64,000 nucleotides of DNA from contig NZ_AP028947.1 in the NCBI RefSeq assembly GCF_036323495.1, forward strand, positions 1,240,001 through 1,304,000, given 5' to 3'. The notes beneath the pieces are model-generated. The model saw only the letters and a list, made by a program, of their open reading frames with translations. It was not told the origin of the DNA and ran no database searches. Below, piece after piece: positions 36,162 through 44,543 of this stretch. This DNA comes from Limnobacter thiooxidans (GTDB lineage Bacteria > Pseudomonadota > Gammaproteobacteria > Burkholderiales > Burkholderiaceae_B). The stretch's first letter is position 1. The number at the start of each line of letters is the position of its first letter. A program made the translations under genes and the position numbers.

Positions 36162-37503
36162 TCCGGTGTCTTTCATCCCGCATGAATTCGCAAAACCGGT
36201 CGAAAGACAAAGGCTTTTCAAGAAAGTTGTTCATGCCTTCGGCCAGGCATTTTTCCCGATCTGTTTTAAACGCGTTGGCGCTTAGCCCGCAGATATAGGG
36301 CTGGGCAATCGGCAATTGGCGAATGTGGCGCGTGGCTTCAAGTCCATCCATACAGGGCATTACCAGGTCCATGAATACAATGTGGAAAGGACTATGGGCT
36401 GTGACGGCCTGAATTGCCTCAGGGCCGTCGCAGGCCATGTCGGCATTGATTTCAAGGCGTTTCAGGAACGAAGCCAGCAAGGTTCGGTTGACCAGGTTGT
36501 CGTCCACCACCAAGGCCCGCAGGCCGACCAATGAAGCCATGTCCCGTGTGGGGTCGAAGGCCGCACCGTGACTACCTATATCTTGTCTGCTTTGCAACGA
36601 TTCGGCCAGGCTCAGTTGAACCTCAAATTGACTGCCGTATCCCGTCTCACTGCGTGCTGTCAGGCTGCCGCCCATAAGTTCCACCAGCTTGCGCGAAATG
36701 GAAAGGCCAAGGCCGGTGCCGCCGAATTCCTTGTGAATGTTGAAACTGGCTTGAGTAAAGTCATTGAACAGGTTGGGAAGGGCTGTGGCCTCAATGCCAA
36801 TGCCAGTGTCCTTGACTGTGAATTGAATGCGCCAGCGCCCATCTTCTTCAGCCAGTGCCCGGGATACCAGCGTGACGGTTCCCTGGTGGGTGAACTTGAT
36901 GGCGTTGGACAACAAGTTCGACAGGATTTGTCGAATGCGGGATTCGTCGCCCAGCAGGGCGGTAGGGAGCTCTGGTCCGGAGTCCCATAACAGTTGAAGC
37001 TTTTTTGCATGGGCTAGCGGCCGGTAAAGCTGCATGACATTGTTCAGTAAACTATTCAGATCTAGTGGTTCAATTTCAATGTCAAATGCGCCCGAATCAA
37101 TTCGGGACAACTCCAGGACATCATTCAGGATGCGGAGCAGTGAGCGGCCACTGGACCGAATAATCCGGGTGTGTTCAGCCTGCTCGGCATTCAGCGGTGA
37201 AAGCATTAGCAGGTCAATCAATCCGAGCATGCCATGGAGCGGGGTGCGAATTTCATGGCTCATCATGGCCAGAAACTGTTGCCGCGCGAGCATGCCGGCT
37301 TCTGACCGCTGCAAGGCTTGGGTCAATTCATCCGTGCGTTTTTTGACCAGGGCTTCCAGGTCGTCGGTGAGGGCTTCCAGGTGGGTGTTGCTTTCATAGA
37401 GGCTCAGGCTTTTTTGTTCCAGCAAACGCTCCGCCTCTTGCCGGGCGAGGGTTTCCCGGGCAAGTCTTTTTTTCAGTCGGGTGATCTCATCCGGTTCGGT
37501 CAT
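36148..37503 (-). CDS. Hybrid histidine kinase, H-NOX-associated
   Basis: A 451-residue soluble hybrid kinase: N-terminal coiled coil (about residues 1-70), HisKA with H83 (AMMSHEIRTPLHG), HATPase_c (N-box NLLSNAIKF, DTGIGIE, GGTGLGLSIS) and a C-terminal receiver with D379 (IVFMDLVMPCMDG). There is no membrane or PAS sensor domain. The start overlaps the upstream H-NOX gene by 4 bases, so the H-NOX protein is the probable sensor partner, as in known H-NOX/HnoK pairs. No separate Hpt or output regulator is adjacent. Confidence 0.92.
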   Translation of the reverse strand: MTEPDEITRLKKRLARETLARQEAERLLEQKSLSLYESNTHLEALTDDLEALVKKRTDELTQALQRSEAGMLARQQFLAMMSHEIRTPLHGMLGLIDLLMLSPLNAEQAEHTRIIRSSGRSLLRILNDVLELSRIDSGAFDIEIEPLDLNSLLNNVMQLYRPLAHAKKLQLLWDSGPELPTALLGDESRIRQILSNLLSNAIKFTHQGTVTLVSRALAEEDGRWRIQFTVKDTGIGIEATALPNLFNDFTQASFNIHKEFGGTGLGLSISRKLVELMGGSLTARSETGYGSQFEVQLSLAESLQSRQDIGSHGAAFDPTRDMASLVGLRALVVDDNLVNRTLLASFLKRLEINADMACDGPEAIQAVTAHSPFHIVFMDLVMPCMDGLEATRHIRQLPIAQPYICGLSANAFKTDREKCLAEGMNNFLEKPLSFDRFCEFMRDERHRITRQ

Positions 37504-38042
37504 GAATTCAGCTGAATTGTAAAAACAGCCTTGTTGAAACCGGCTGGGTCTGCCTCCATATTGACTGTGCCCAGGGTATCGAAATGCAGCAGGCAGCCGC
37601 GGATAAGTCCAAGCGCCAAGGGCGCCAGGCCTCGGCGGGATTCATACAGCAAGGTGAGTGAATTCGGGGTGTGGTCCAGGGTGGTGAAACTGGGCAACTC
37701 CGCCTCGGGGTAAAGCTTCAGAACCTCTTTGTGAATCACCACCTCGACCTCCATTAGAAACCGCAATGGGCAGTCATGGCCTGCAAAAAGGTTGGGGTAC
37801 AGCGCGTGGAAACGTTTGAACAGGTGCTGGCCAAAGTGTTCCAGCAGTGCCGCAGCCGGTATGTGGGTTCGCTTGCTAAGCTCGGCGACCAGTGTTTGCA
37901 TTTCAGCAAAGTCGTAAGTGCCCACCGAAGTGTACGCGCCGCAAGAGGGCAGATCGCATGCGTCGATCAGGTCGTCCAGAAAGTTGGCACCCTGTGACTG
38001 TTCCACGACATTAAAAAGTTCTGTGAAAATGACGCCCTTCAT
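37500..38042 (-). CDS. H-NOX heme nitric oxide sensor
   Basis: A 180-residue H-NOX domain protein. The start MKGVIFTELFNVVEQ is typical; the proximal heme ligand is H104 (EVVIHKEVLKLYP), the conserved proline is in ELPSF, and the heme-propionate motif Y-x-S-x-R is Y133-E-S-R-R137. The distal pocket shows no obvious tyrosine for oxygen binding, consistent with an NO sensor. ATG 38042 is preferred over a longer frame with an unlikely leader. Coupled to the kinase gene (4-base overlap). Confidence 0.92.
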   Translation of the reverse strand: MKGVIFTELFNVVEQSQGANFLDDLIDACDLPSCGAYTSVGTYDFAEMQTLVAELSKRTHIPAAALLEHFGQHLFKRFHALYPNLFAGHDCPLRFLMEVEVVIHKEVLKLYPEAELPSFTTLDHTPNSLTLLYESRRGLAPLALGLIRGCLLHFDTLGTVNMEADPAGFNKAVFTIQLNS

Positions 38043-38206
38043 GTCAGTGACCCGCCTTGTTACTTCATCAAAACAGCAGCGTAGCAATTTTTTTGTTAAG
38101 TAAAGGCGGGAACAGAAGTCACAATGCGGGCTATTCTTGGGCGTGCTAACGTAAGGCACAAAAAAACATTCATGCAGAATGACCTGTATGGCCAGCCCGC
38201 TGAACC

Positions 38207-38358
38207 CTGAACTGTTCCATTGCATGCCTGGCCACAGGCGATAGGGTGCGGTTGCTCAAGCTGACAATTTCCTCTTTCGGCAGTAGCGAAAGCCGGCTGG
38301 TGTGGTTTTCGCTTTCTGTGCGAATAGACACTTAAGGATCGCGTTCCCGAATGGCCTG
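38207..38358 (-). pseudogene. Decayed LysR-family gene fragment
   Basis: This 150-bp stretch is strongly similar to two separated parts of the intact LysR gene at 41155-42066: 38207-38269 matches 41189-41251 (C-terminal end) and 38265-38358 matches 41643-41736 (middle). They join at a shared CAATT, so an internal 396-bp (in-frame) deletion between CAATT microhomologies is implied. The minus-strand translation reads QAIRERDP, stop, VSIRTESENHTSRLSLL, against QAIREHYPEVSIRTETGNQTSLLSLL in the intact copy; the stop and loss of the HTH show it is dead. Confidence 0.85.
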
Positions 38359-38367
38359 TTCACTTGA

Positions 38368-39429
38368 TTGAGTCACAAGTCAGTACAATCAATTTGCCTG
38401 CTGCCCACCGGTGAGTTCAAATTGCACGACCTTGTTTCCAGTAACAGTATCTACTTGGCCTACGTGGATGAGTACCTGCGTGAACTGGGTGAGGACAGCG
38501 AGTTTGTGTTCAAGGCGGCTGGTGTCGACAACATTGAGCAATTGCGCCAAGTGCCACGAGTGCCCACGGAGGTCATGGCCAAGGTCTACGAGCGCGTGTA
38601 CAGGAACCCGCGTTTGGGTGGGTTTTTCATCAAGTTGGGTGAACGAATTCCGCTGACGGCCCATGGCAATCTGGGTGTTGCTTTTCTGGTCAGTCCGAAT
38701 ATTCGTACTATTCTTCAAATGCTCCAGCGCTTCACGGCGATTGCCATCCCTTGGGTGAACATTCAGCTGGATGAGAGTCCTCACCAGGCCACAATCAATA
38801 TCCAGATTTCTGCAGGCAGTGCAGATTTTAAAGCCGCGTTGGTCGAATCCATTGTGATTCATATCGCGCATCACCTTTGCAACTTGTTGCCATCAGGTCA
38901 TCTTCCTTGTGCCCTTGAGTTTCAGCATTCTCAGCCTGAATACGTTGAAGATTTTTACCACCATGTTGCCGGTGAAGTGCGATTCAATGCGGCACGCAAT
39001 TGTGTCGTTTATCCCATGGCGGTTTTGTCTGTTCCCGTAAAAACTGCAGACAGGCTGAATCAAGGTGTTCTGGAGCAACAGTGCGCCGAAGAGCTCCGGC
39101 TGTTGCAGAAACAGACAAGTCAGGCTCAACTGGTGCGTGGCTTGATTGTGCAAAATCTGTCTGCGAGCCCCACTATTCAATGGGTGGCCAGGCAGATGTC
39201 CACGTCGGAGCGCAGTTTGCGCAGGCGTTTGCAAGAGGAAGGCGAAAGCTTTCGGAACCTGCTTGCACAGGTTCGCCATGAAGAGGCCTGTCGTCATTTG
39301 AGAGAAACCGATTGGCGAATTGAAAGAATTGCAAAGCAGTTGGGCTATTCGGAAACGGCAAGCTTCAGCCTGGCCTTTCGGGAAGTTGCCGGAGTTTCGC
39401 CCCGGCAATGGCGCGAACAGTCAAGTTGA
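38368..39429 (+). CDS. AraC-family transcriptional regulator
   Basis: A 353-residue regulator with an N-terminal arabinose-binding-like domain of the OruR/ArgR type (YVDEYLRELGEDSEFVFKAAGV, PRLGGFFIKLGERIPLTAHGNLG) and a C-terminal AraC double HTH (SPTIQWVARQMSTSERSLRRRLQEEG, RIERIAKQLGYSETASFSLAFREV, GVSPRQWRE). The only good start seems to be TTG 38368; no ATG is in place. It begins 10 bases after a LysR fragment, so the 5' end may have been remodelled. Convergent with the GMC gene, overlapping by 9 bases. Confidence 0.85.
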   Translation: MSHKSVQSICLLPTGEFKLHDLVSSNSIYLAYVDEYLRELGEDSEFVFKAAGVDNIEQLRQVPRVPTEVMAKVYERVYRNPRLGGFFIKLGERIPLTAHGNLGVAFLVSPNIRTILQMLQRFTAIAIPWVNIQLDESPHQATINIQISAGSADFKAALVESIVIHIAHHLCNLLPSGHLPCALEFQHSQPEYVEDFYHHVAGEVRFNAARNCVVYPMAVLSVPVKTADRLNQGVLEQQCAEELRLLQKQTSQAQLVRGLIVQNLSASPTIQWVARQMSTSERSLRRRLQEEGESFRNLLAQVRHEEACRHLRETDWRIERIAKQLGYSETASFSLAFREVAGVSPRQWREQSS

Positions 39430-41070
39430 TTTGATCTCTGCCTCCTTGAGTATCATCGCCGCGGCCTTCTCGCCAATCATGGTTGCGGCGGCGTTTGTAT
39501 TGCCCCCGACAATGGTGGGCATGATCGAACAATCCACCACCCGCAAGCCATGAATGCCATGCACCCTCAACGCCATGTCCACCACCGCGTGTTCATCCAT
39601 GCCCATTTTGCAGGTGCCCACCGGGTGGTAGGCTGTTTCAGCAGTTTCCCTGACCCATTGCTCAAGTTCAGTATCAGACTGCAATTCGGCTCCCGGTGAA
39701 ATTTCTTCCCGGTTCATCTCTGCGAGCGCTTTTTGGGCAACAACTTGTCGGGCAATCCGTATGCCTTTCACAAGGCGGCTGATGTCACGTTGGTGGGCGC
39801 CATAGTTGGGGTCGATCCAAGGTGCGTCTTCCGGGTTCGAGCTTCGCAGGCTGACCGTACCCCTGGATAGCGGGCGCAAGTCGTAAACCATGATTGAATA
39901 GGCATATTCCCTGACCAGTGGCCACAGGTTCAAGCCGTGCTTTGTGGCTGCAAGGGGAACGAAGTGCAGTTGCAGGTCGGGTATTTTTTCATCGGGACTG
40001 GAATGCACGAAGCCACCTGCCTCGGCCAGGTTGCTGGTTAATTCACCTTGCCGAAATGCAAAGTATTTCAGCAACTGCACAAGCCACCGAAACCAGGACA
40101 GCGGGTGAAGGGAAATTGGCCAGCGTTTGCGTGTCCGCATCACCAAAAAAACATCAAGGTGATCCTGAAGGTTTTTGCCTACTCCCTTGAGCTCATGAAC
40201 AAGGGGTATGCCGTGCTGAGTGAGTTCTTCTGCCGGGCCAATTCCGGAAAGAAGCAGCAGTTGTGGCGAGTTGAACGCGCCCCCGCTGAGCAATACTTCC
40301 CTTCGGGCGGTGGCCTTACAACTTTGGCCTTCCCAGCCATATTCCACACCCACAGCCTGGCCGTTTTGAATAATGACCCGGTGTACCAGTGAGCCTGTTT
40401 TGATGGTCAGGTTGGGCCTTGACTGCACTGGCCACAAATAGGCCCTTGCATTACTACAGCGTTGCCCGCCTTTCTGGTAAGCACGGTAGTGGCCAACCCC
40501 CTCCTGTTGCGCACCGTTGAAATCACTGTTGTGGTGAAAACCCGCCTGAACGCCGGCCTGTACAAATGCATTCGTAAGCGGGTTTCGATGTGATGGACTA
40601 ACGATGTTCAGCGGGCCACTCAAGCCATGAAATTTTTCCAGATTTACTTGGCCTTCGATGGCGGTCGAGTTTTCTACAGCCCAGGTTTCAGACTTTTTAA
40701 AATACGGCAATACATCGTTGTAAGCCCAACCTTCACAACCCAGACTCGCCCAATGGTCGAAATCCCATGCATGGCCGCGAATGGCAACGCAGGCATTGAT
40801 TGAGCTGGAACCACCGAGGGCTTTTCCCCTGGGTTGAAACATTTCCCGATTGTTCAAATGGGTTTGCGGTGCAGTCCAGAAACGCCAGTTGTACTTGTTG
40901 CTGTGCATCAGTGCAGCAACACCGGCCGGCATGTGGATGAAGGGGTTGCCCTTGTCGGACGGCCCGGCTTCCAGCAACAGTACTGTGTACTTGCCACACT
41001 CGGTCAGGCGGTTTGCCAATACGCTGCCCGCTGAGCCGCCGCCCACCACCACAAAATCGTAATTGTTCAT
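39421..41070 (-). CDS. GMC-family FAD oxidoreductase
   Basis: A 549-residue choline-dehydrogenase/alcohol-oxidase-like flavoprotein. FAD motif DFVVVGGGSAGSVLANRL at the N-terminus, GMC signatures around GKALGGSSSINACVAIRGH and SGGAFNSPQLLLLSGIGP, and the catalytic histidine region TAYHPVGTCKMG near the C-terminus. No signal peptide. Substrate (primary alcohol or similar) unknown. It follows the LysR gene on the same strand after 84 bases and is convergent with the AraC gene. Confidence 0.92.
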   Translation of the reverse strand: MNNYDFVVVGGGSAGSVLANRLTECGKYTVLLLEAGPSDKGNPFIHMPAGVAALMHSNKYNWRFWTAPQTHLNNREMFQPRGKALGGSSSINACVAIRGHAWDFDHWASLGCEGWAYNDVLPYFKKSETWAVENSTAIEGQVNLEKFHGLSGPLNIVSPSHRNPLTNAFVQAGVQAGFHHNSDFNGAQQEGVGHYRAYQKGGQRCSNARAYLWPVQSRPNLTIKTGSLVHRVIIQNGQAVGVEYGWEGQSCKATARREVLLSGGAFNSPQLLLLSGIGPAEELTQHGIPLVHELKGVGKNLQDHLDVFLVMRTRKRWPISLHPLSWFRWLVQLLKYFAFRQGELTSNLAEAGGFVHSSPDEKIPDLQLHFVPLAATKHGLNLWPLVREYAYSIMVYDLRPLSRGTVSLRSSNPEDAPWIDPNYGAHQRDISRLVKGIRIARQVVAQKALAEMNREEISPGAELQSDTELEQWVRETAETAYHPVGTCKMGMDEHAVVDMALRVHGIHGLRVVDCSIMPTIVGGNTNAAATMIGEKAAAMILKEAEIKST

Positions 41071-41154
41071 TCAGCCCACACTCGATTTGTTTTTATCTGT
41101 TTTTAATCTTAGGTTGAGGCAAGTTGGTGTGGAAGAGGGCACATCGGCCAATAT

Positions 41155-42066
41155 TTAATAATTTCGGCCAATCTGGATTTGTTGATCTCTGAACTGTTCC
41201 ATTGCATGCCTCGCTACAGGGGACAGTGTGCGGTTGCTCAAGCTGACAATTGATACATTCGCGAACAGTTTTGGAAAGTCTGTAACATTCAGCGTCACCA
41301 ATTCCCCAGACTCAAGCCAGGGCTGTGCTGCCAGGTCGGTGGATGCAACCAGGGTGTCGGTTTGCAGGGCCACTTTGTGCAACAGGTTTGCATCGTCACA
41401 TTCCAGTGCAAACCGGGGCAGCTTTCTGTCGTCGTGGCCCAGCAGTTTGCCGAGCTGTATTTTCAATGCATCTGGCAGTTTGACAGTGGCAATGCCGTAG
41501 CTCCAAGCGGCTTCCAGCCGGTGGGCGCCTCTGGCCAAAGGGTGGCCCTGACGGGCATACAGGTGGCCGTATTGGCGCATCAGTGTCTCGATGGTCAGGT
41601 AGGGTGCTTCGGTAATCTCTCGGGTGTCAGCCACAAAGAATTCAATTTCCTCTTTCAGCAGCAGTGAAAGCAGGCTGGTCTGGTTTCCGGTTTCCGTGCG
41701 AATTGACACTTCAGGATAGTGTTCCCGAATGGCCTGAATGGCATTGCCGGCCAGTGTGGCACAAGGAAATGGACCCACACCAAAAGCCAGATCACCCACC
41801 TCACCACGTTGAAACAGGTGAAGGTCACGTTCAAGGGAACGCGATTCGAGTAACAGGGCGCGTGCGCGTTCAATCAGGAACTGCCCCGCAGGGCTTGGGC
41901 GAATTTCTCCGCCTTTGCGTTCAAACAATACAAGGCCAGTCTGTTTTTCCAGCGCCTGGATACTGCGGCTGAATGCAGGTTGGCTTAAATGCACCTTGTT
42001 TGCGGCCTTGGCAAAGTGCCGGGTTTCGTCCAGTGCGAGCAGGTGCTCCAGTTGATTCAAATTCAT
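41155..42066 (-). CDS. LysR-family transcriptional regulator
   Basis: A 303-residue regulator: N-terminal winged HTH (NLNQLEHLLALDETRHFAKAANK, LSQPAFSRSIQALEKQTGLVLFER) and a periplasmic-binding-like effector domain. ATG 42066 gives the canonical LysR length; the longer open frame upstream overlaps the divergent gene. Divergent from the fatty acid hydroxylase gene, with four TGCAT repeats between them. A dead partial copy of this gene lies at 38207-38358. Confidence 0.92.
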   Translation of the reverse strand: MNLNQLEHLLALDETRHFAKAANKVHLSQPAFSRSIQALEKQTGLVLFERKGGEIRPSPAGQFLIERARALLLESRSLERDLHLFQRGEVGDLAFGVGPFPCATLAGNAIQAIREHYPEVSIRTETGNQTSLLSLLLKEEIEFFVADTREITEAPYLTIETLMRQYGHLYARQGHPLARGAHRLEAAWSYGIATVKLPDALKIQLGKLLGHDDRKLPRFALECDDANLLHKVALQTDTLVASTDLAAQPWLESGELVTLNVTDFPKLFANVSIVSLSNRTLSPVARHAMEQFRDQQIQIGRNY

Positions 42067-42074
42067 GATCGTTA

Positions 42075-42112
42075 ATGCATCCAGTGCATTGAAAGTGCAT
42101 TGATTATGCATT
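42075..42112. promoter_or_regulatory. Phased TGCAT repeats between lysR and hydroxylase genes
   Basis: TGCAT occurs at 42076, 42085, 42096 and 42107, i.e. 9, 11 and 11 bases apart, the last three as TGCATTG. This near-helical phasing in a 111-bp divergent intergenic region is consistent with cooperative regulator binding. Confidence 0.55.
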
Positions 42113-42177
42113 GGACGAAAAGCATGGGCAAGGCTACATTTGAATCGATAAGCATAAAAAAACCGGAGACAGATCAC

Positions 42178-43086
42178 ATGGAACCCACGCAGTTTCAGAA
42201 CGTGTTGATACTTGTTGCCATTGCAGGCTTTGCCTTGATGGAATTTGCAAGCCGACGCTACCAAGCCACGGTGCACGCCACAGCCAACGACACCAAGCTG
42301 GAGCTGTTCATGTTTGTCAGCCTGGTGGCCTTGACCCAGCCTCTGGTTATTCTGGCCACGCAAGGCATTGGTGCAACATGGTTTGCACAGTGGCAAGGGA
42401 TGTGGGCCGACTGGCCGTGGTGGGCCATGTTCGGCGTGTTGCTGCTGGGCGATGATTTGACGCAGTATCTGTGGCACCGTGCATCCCATTCACCCTTGTT
42501 GTGGCCTTTGCACCGGGCGCACCATTCCGCCCAGTACATGAGCGTGCGCATGACCTTTCGCAACAACTTTTTCTATTACCTGATGATGCCCGGCTTGTGG
42601 ATTGCAGGCGCTTTGCTGTTTTTGGGTTTTGGCGGCTGGGTGTATGCCATTTATCTGGGTTTGAAGTTGACCATCATTCTGGGTGCACACTGCTCGTGGC
42701 GCTGGGATGAACCGCTATACAAAATCCGCGCCTTGCGGCCTGTGATGTGGGTAGTGGAGCGCACCATTTCCACACCCGCCACCCATTGGGCGCACCATGC
42801 CTTGACCAACAAGGACGGCATTGGCCACTACACAGGCAACTTCGGCAACATGCTGTTTTTGTGGGATGTGCTGTTTGGCACGGCGCACATTACGCGAAAG
42901 TACCCCAGTGAAATTGGTTTGATGGACGACCGCATTCATGGGCAGGAACACTGGGCGCACCAGATGTTTTTTCCGGTGGTGCAGTCTCGCCGGGCAGACT
43001 CCGCGTTGAAGTTTGGCGGCACCATTTACGATGAAAACAAACCGCAATTGTCAGGCGTTCAGGTAGCTGATCACCATCTCGATTAA
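42178..43086 (+). CDS. Sterol desaturase / fatty acid hydroxylase family protein
   Basis: A 302-residue integral membrane di-iron enzyme. Histidine boxes: H100-x3-H104 (LWHRASH), HRAHH at 112-116, and THWAHHALTNKDGIGHY later. Hydrophobic segments near residues 8-25, 43-65, 80-92 and 135-170. The family hydroxylates or desaturates lipids. ATG 42178 has GGAGA upstream. Divergent from LysR and convergent with tetR, overlapping it by 36 bases. Confidence 0.9.
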   Translation: MEPTQFQNVLILVAIAGFALMEFASRRYQATVHATANDTKLELFMFVSLVALTQPLVILATQGIGATWFAQWQGMWADWPWWAMFGVLLLGDDLTQYLWHRASHSPLLWPLHRAHHSAQYMSVRMTFRNNFFYYLMMPGLWIAGALLFLGFGGWVYAIYLGLKLTIILGAHCSWRWDEPLYKIRALRPVMWVVERTISTPATHWAHHALTNKDGIGHYTGNFGNMLFLWDVLFGTAHITRKYPSEIGLMDDRIHGQEHWAHQMFFPVVQSRRADSALKFGGTIYDENKPQLSGVQVADHHLD

Positions 43087-43641
43087 TTCCAGGGCGAGTT
43101 CTTCGTCAGTGATGAACGGGCTGGGTTCGCTGATCGCGCGGATCATCGTGAATACGATTGAATTGGCAATCACGAAACTGCGAATTTGTAGTCGCTGAGG
43201 GTTATTGCCCAACGGGTTCTTGAGCAGGTACATGCGCATGAAATCCAGCAGCGTGTCTTGCAGAAGCCTTGCCACATTCTGCGTGGGAAGGCGATACCAG
43301 TTGCGCACCAGTTCCACGGCGAGGCCGTCATCAGCCCGTAAAAATGCCATGCCGTAGCGCACTGACCTTTCAACCATGTCGCGCAGTTCGGTTGTTTTTT
43401 CCAGCACCAGGGTGTTCAAACCCTGCCGCAGGCTGTCCGTGACATCCTGCAGCAGGGCCTCAACAAGGTCTTCCCTTGAATCAAAGTACTGGTAAAGCGA
43501 ACCCACACTGACACCCGCAAGTTCAGCAACATGGTGCGTGGTGAACTTGTCCATGCCGTGTTCGCGAATGGCCTGGGCCGTTGCCTCAACCAGGCGCGAC
43601 ACCAGTGCTTTGGAGCGCTGCTGTTGCGGTATCTTTCGCAT
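43051..43641 (-). CDS. TetR-family transcriptional regulator
   Basis: A 196-residue protein with an N-terminal TetR HTH (LVEATAQAIREHGMDKFTTHHVAELAGVSVGSLYQYFDSREDLVEALL). The C-terminal domain resembles those of TetR proteins linked to lipid metabolism genes. It follows the SDR gene by 12 bases on the same strand, probably one operon, and overlaps the convergent hydroxylase gene. Confidence 0.9.
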   Translation of the reverse strand: MRKIPQQQRSKALVSRLVEATAQAIREHGMDKFTTHHVAELAGVSVGSLYQYFDSREDLVEALLQDVTDSLRQGLNTLVLEKTTELRDMVERSVRYGMAFLRADDGLAVELVRNWYRLPTQNVARLLQDTLLDFMRMYLLKNPLGNNPQRLQIRSFVIANSIVFTMIRAISEPSPFITDEELALELIEMVISYLNA

Positions 43642-43653
43642 GTCCGACTGGCT

Positions 43654-44484
43654 TTAAAACTTGCCGATGTAGAAGTCACGCTGAATGTCGGCAACACGTT
43701 CCGGGTTGTTCGCATAGCAGGCGAAATCGGTGACGCCTGTTTCGCGCAGTACCTCTTCATCCAGCCACGATACTTTGGATGCAAAACGTTCGCGGTCGCT
43801 GACCAGCGCCAGCGCAGCATCGGCCATGATTTCAGCTTTGCGGGATACGCTCAGGCCTTCATCTCCGCTGAACATGCCAACCGCAGCGGTTGCGATCAGC
43901 GTGGCGGGCCACAGGGTTTTGACATCAATGCCCTTGGCTTTTACTTCTTGTTGAAAACCCATGCTGAGCAAGGTCATTGAATACTTGGTGGACGTGTAGG
44001 GAATGAATGCGCCCAGCCAGCCTTCGTCCATGTTCAAGGGCGGGCACAGGTTGAGCACGCTGCCCTTGCTTTTTTGCAGGTGGGGCAGGCATTCGCGCAT
44101 GGTGATCAGCGGTGCGCGGGTGTTCAGTGCATGCATCAGGTCAAACTTTTTGGTGTCTGTCAAAGCCAATGGCGTGACCCCTAAAAAGCCGGCGTTGTTG
44201 ACCAGCAGGTCGATGCCGCCGAATCTGTCTACTGTTGCTTCAATGGCCCGTTTCAATTGCGTTTCGTCGCGAGCATCGGTGGCCACCGGCAGGGCCTGAC
44301 CACCGGCATCCACCACTTCCTGCGCCACGGAGTGAATGGTGCCAGGCAATTTTGGGTTGGGCGTATCCGACTTGGCGGCAATCGTGATGTTGGCGCCAAG
44401 TTGTGCCAGCTTCAAAATGATTTCCCGCCCAATGCCCCGGCTGCCGCCGGTGATGAACACTGTTTTACCTGACCAGCTTCCCAT
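43654..44484 (-). CDS. Short-chain dehydrogenase/reductase (HSDL2-like)
   Basis: A 276-residue classical SDR: cofactor motif TGGSRGIG (VFITGGSRGIGREI), NNAG (LLVNNAGFLG) and active-site Y-x3-K in YTSTKYSM. The longer-than-usual loop AAKSDTPNPKLPGTIHSVAQEV after the cofactor strand is typical of HSDL2-like SDRs. ATG 44484 has GGAG upstream. Probably co-transcribed with the downstream tetR gene. Substrate unknown, likely a fatty or steroid-like compound by family analogy. Confidence 0.9.
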   Translation of the reverse strand: MGSWSGKTVFITGGSRGIGREIILKLAQLGANITIAAKSDTPNPKLPGTIHSVAQEVVDAGGQALPVATDARDETQLKRAIEATVDRFGGIDLLVNNAGFLGVTPLALTDTKKFDLMHALNTRAPLITMRECLPHLQKSKGSVLNLCPPLNMDEGWLGAFIPYTSTKYSMTLLSMGFQQEVKAKGIDVKTLWPATLIATAAVGMFSGDEGLSVSRKAEIMADAALALVSDRERFASKVSWLDEEVLRETGVTDFACYANNPERVADIQRDFYIGKF

Positions 44485-44507
44485 GGTGTCTCCGCGAATC
44501 AATTCAA

Positions 44508-44537
44508 TCGAACGTTCAGTTTAATATGACATATTGT
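44508..44537. promoter_or_regulatory. Two palindromes upstream of the SDR gene
   Basis: GAACGTTC (44510-44517) and AATATG-A-CATATT (44523-44535) lie side by side in the 59-base gap before the SDR-tetR pair. Either could be the operator of the TetR protein. Confidence 0.45.
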
Positions 44538-44543
44538 TCGTGT

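Noticed and set aside
42067-42489. N-terminal extension of the LysR gene
   Set aside because: It overlaps the divergent hydroxylase gene and adds residues unlike any LysR; the canonical start is ATG 42066.
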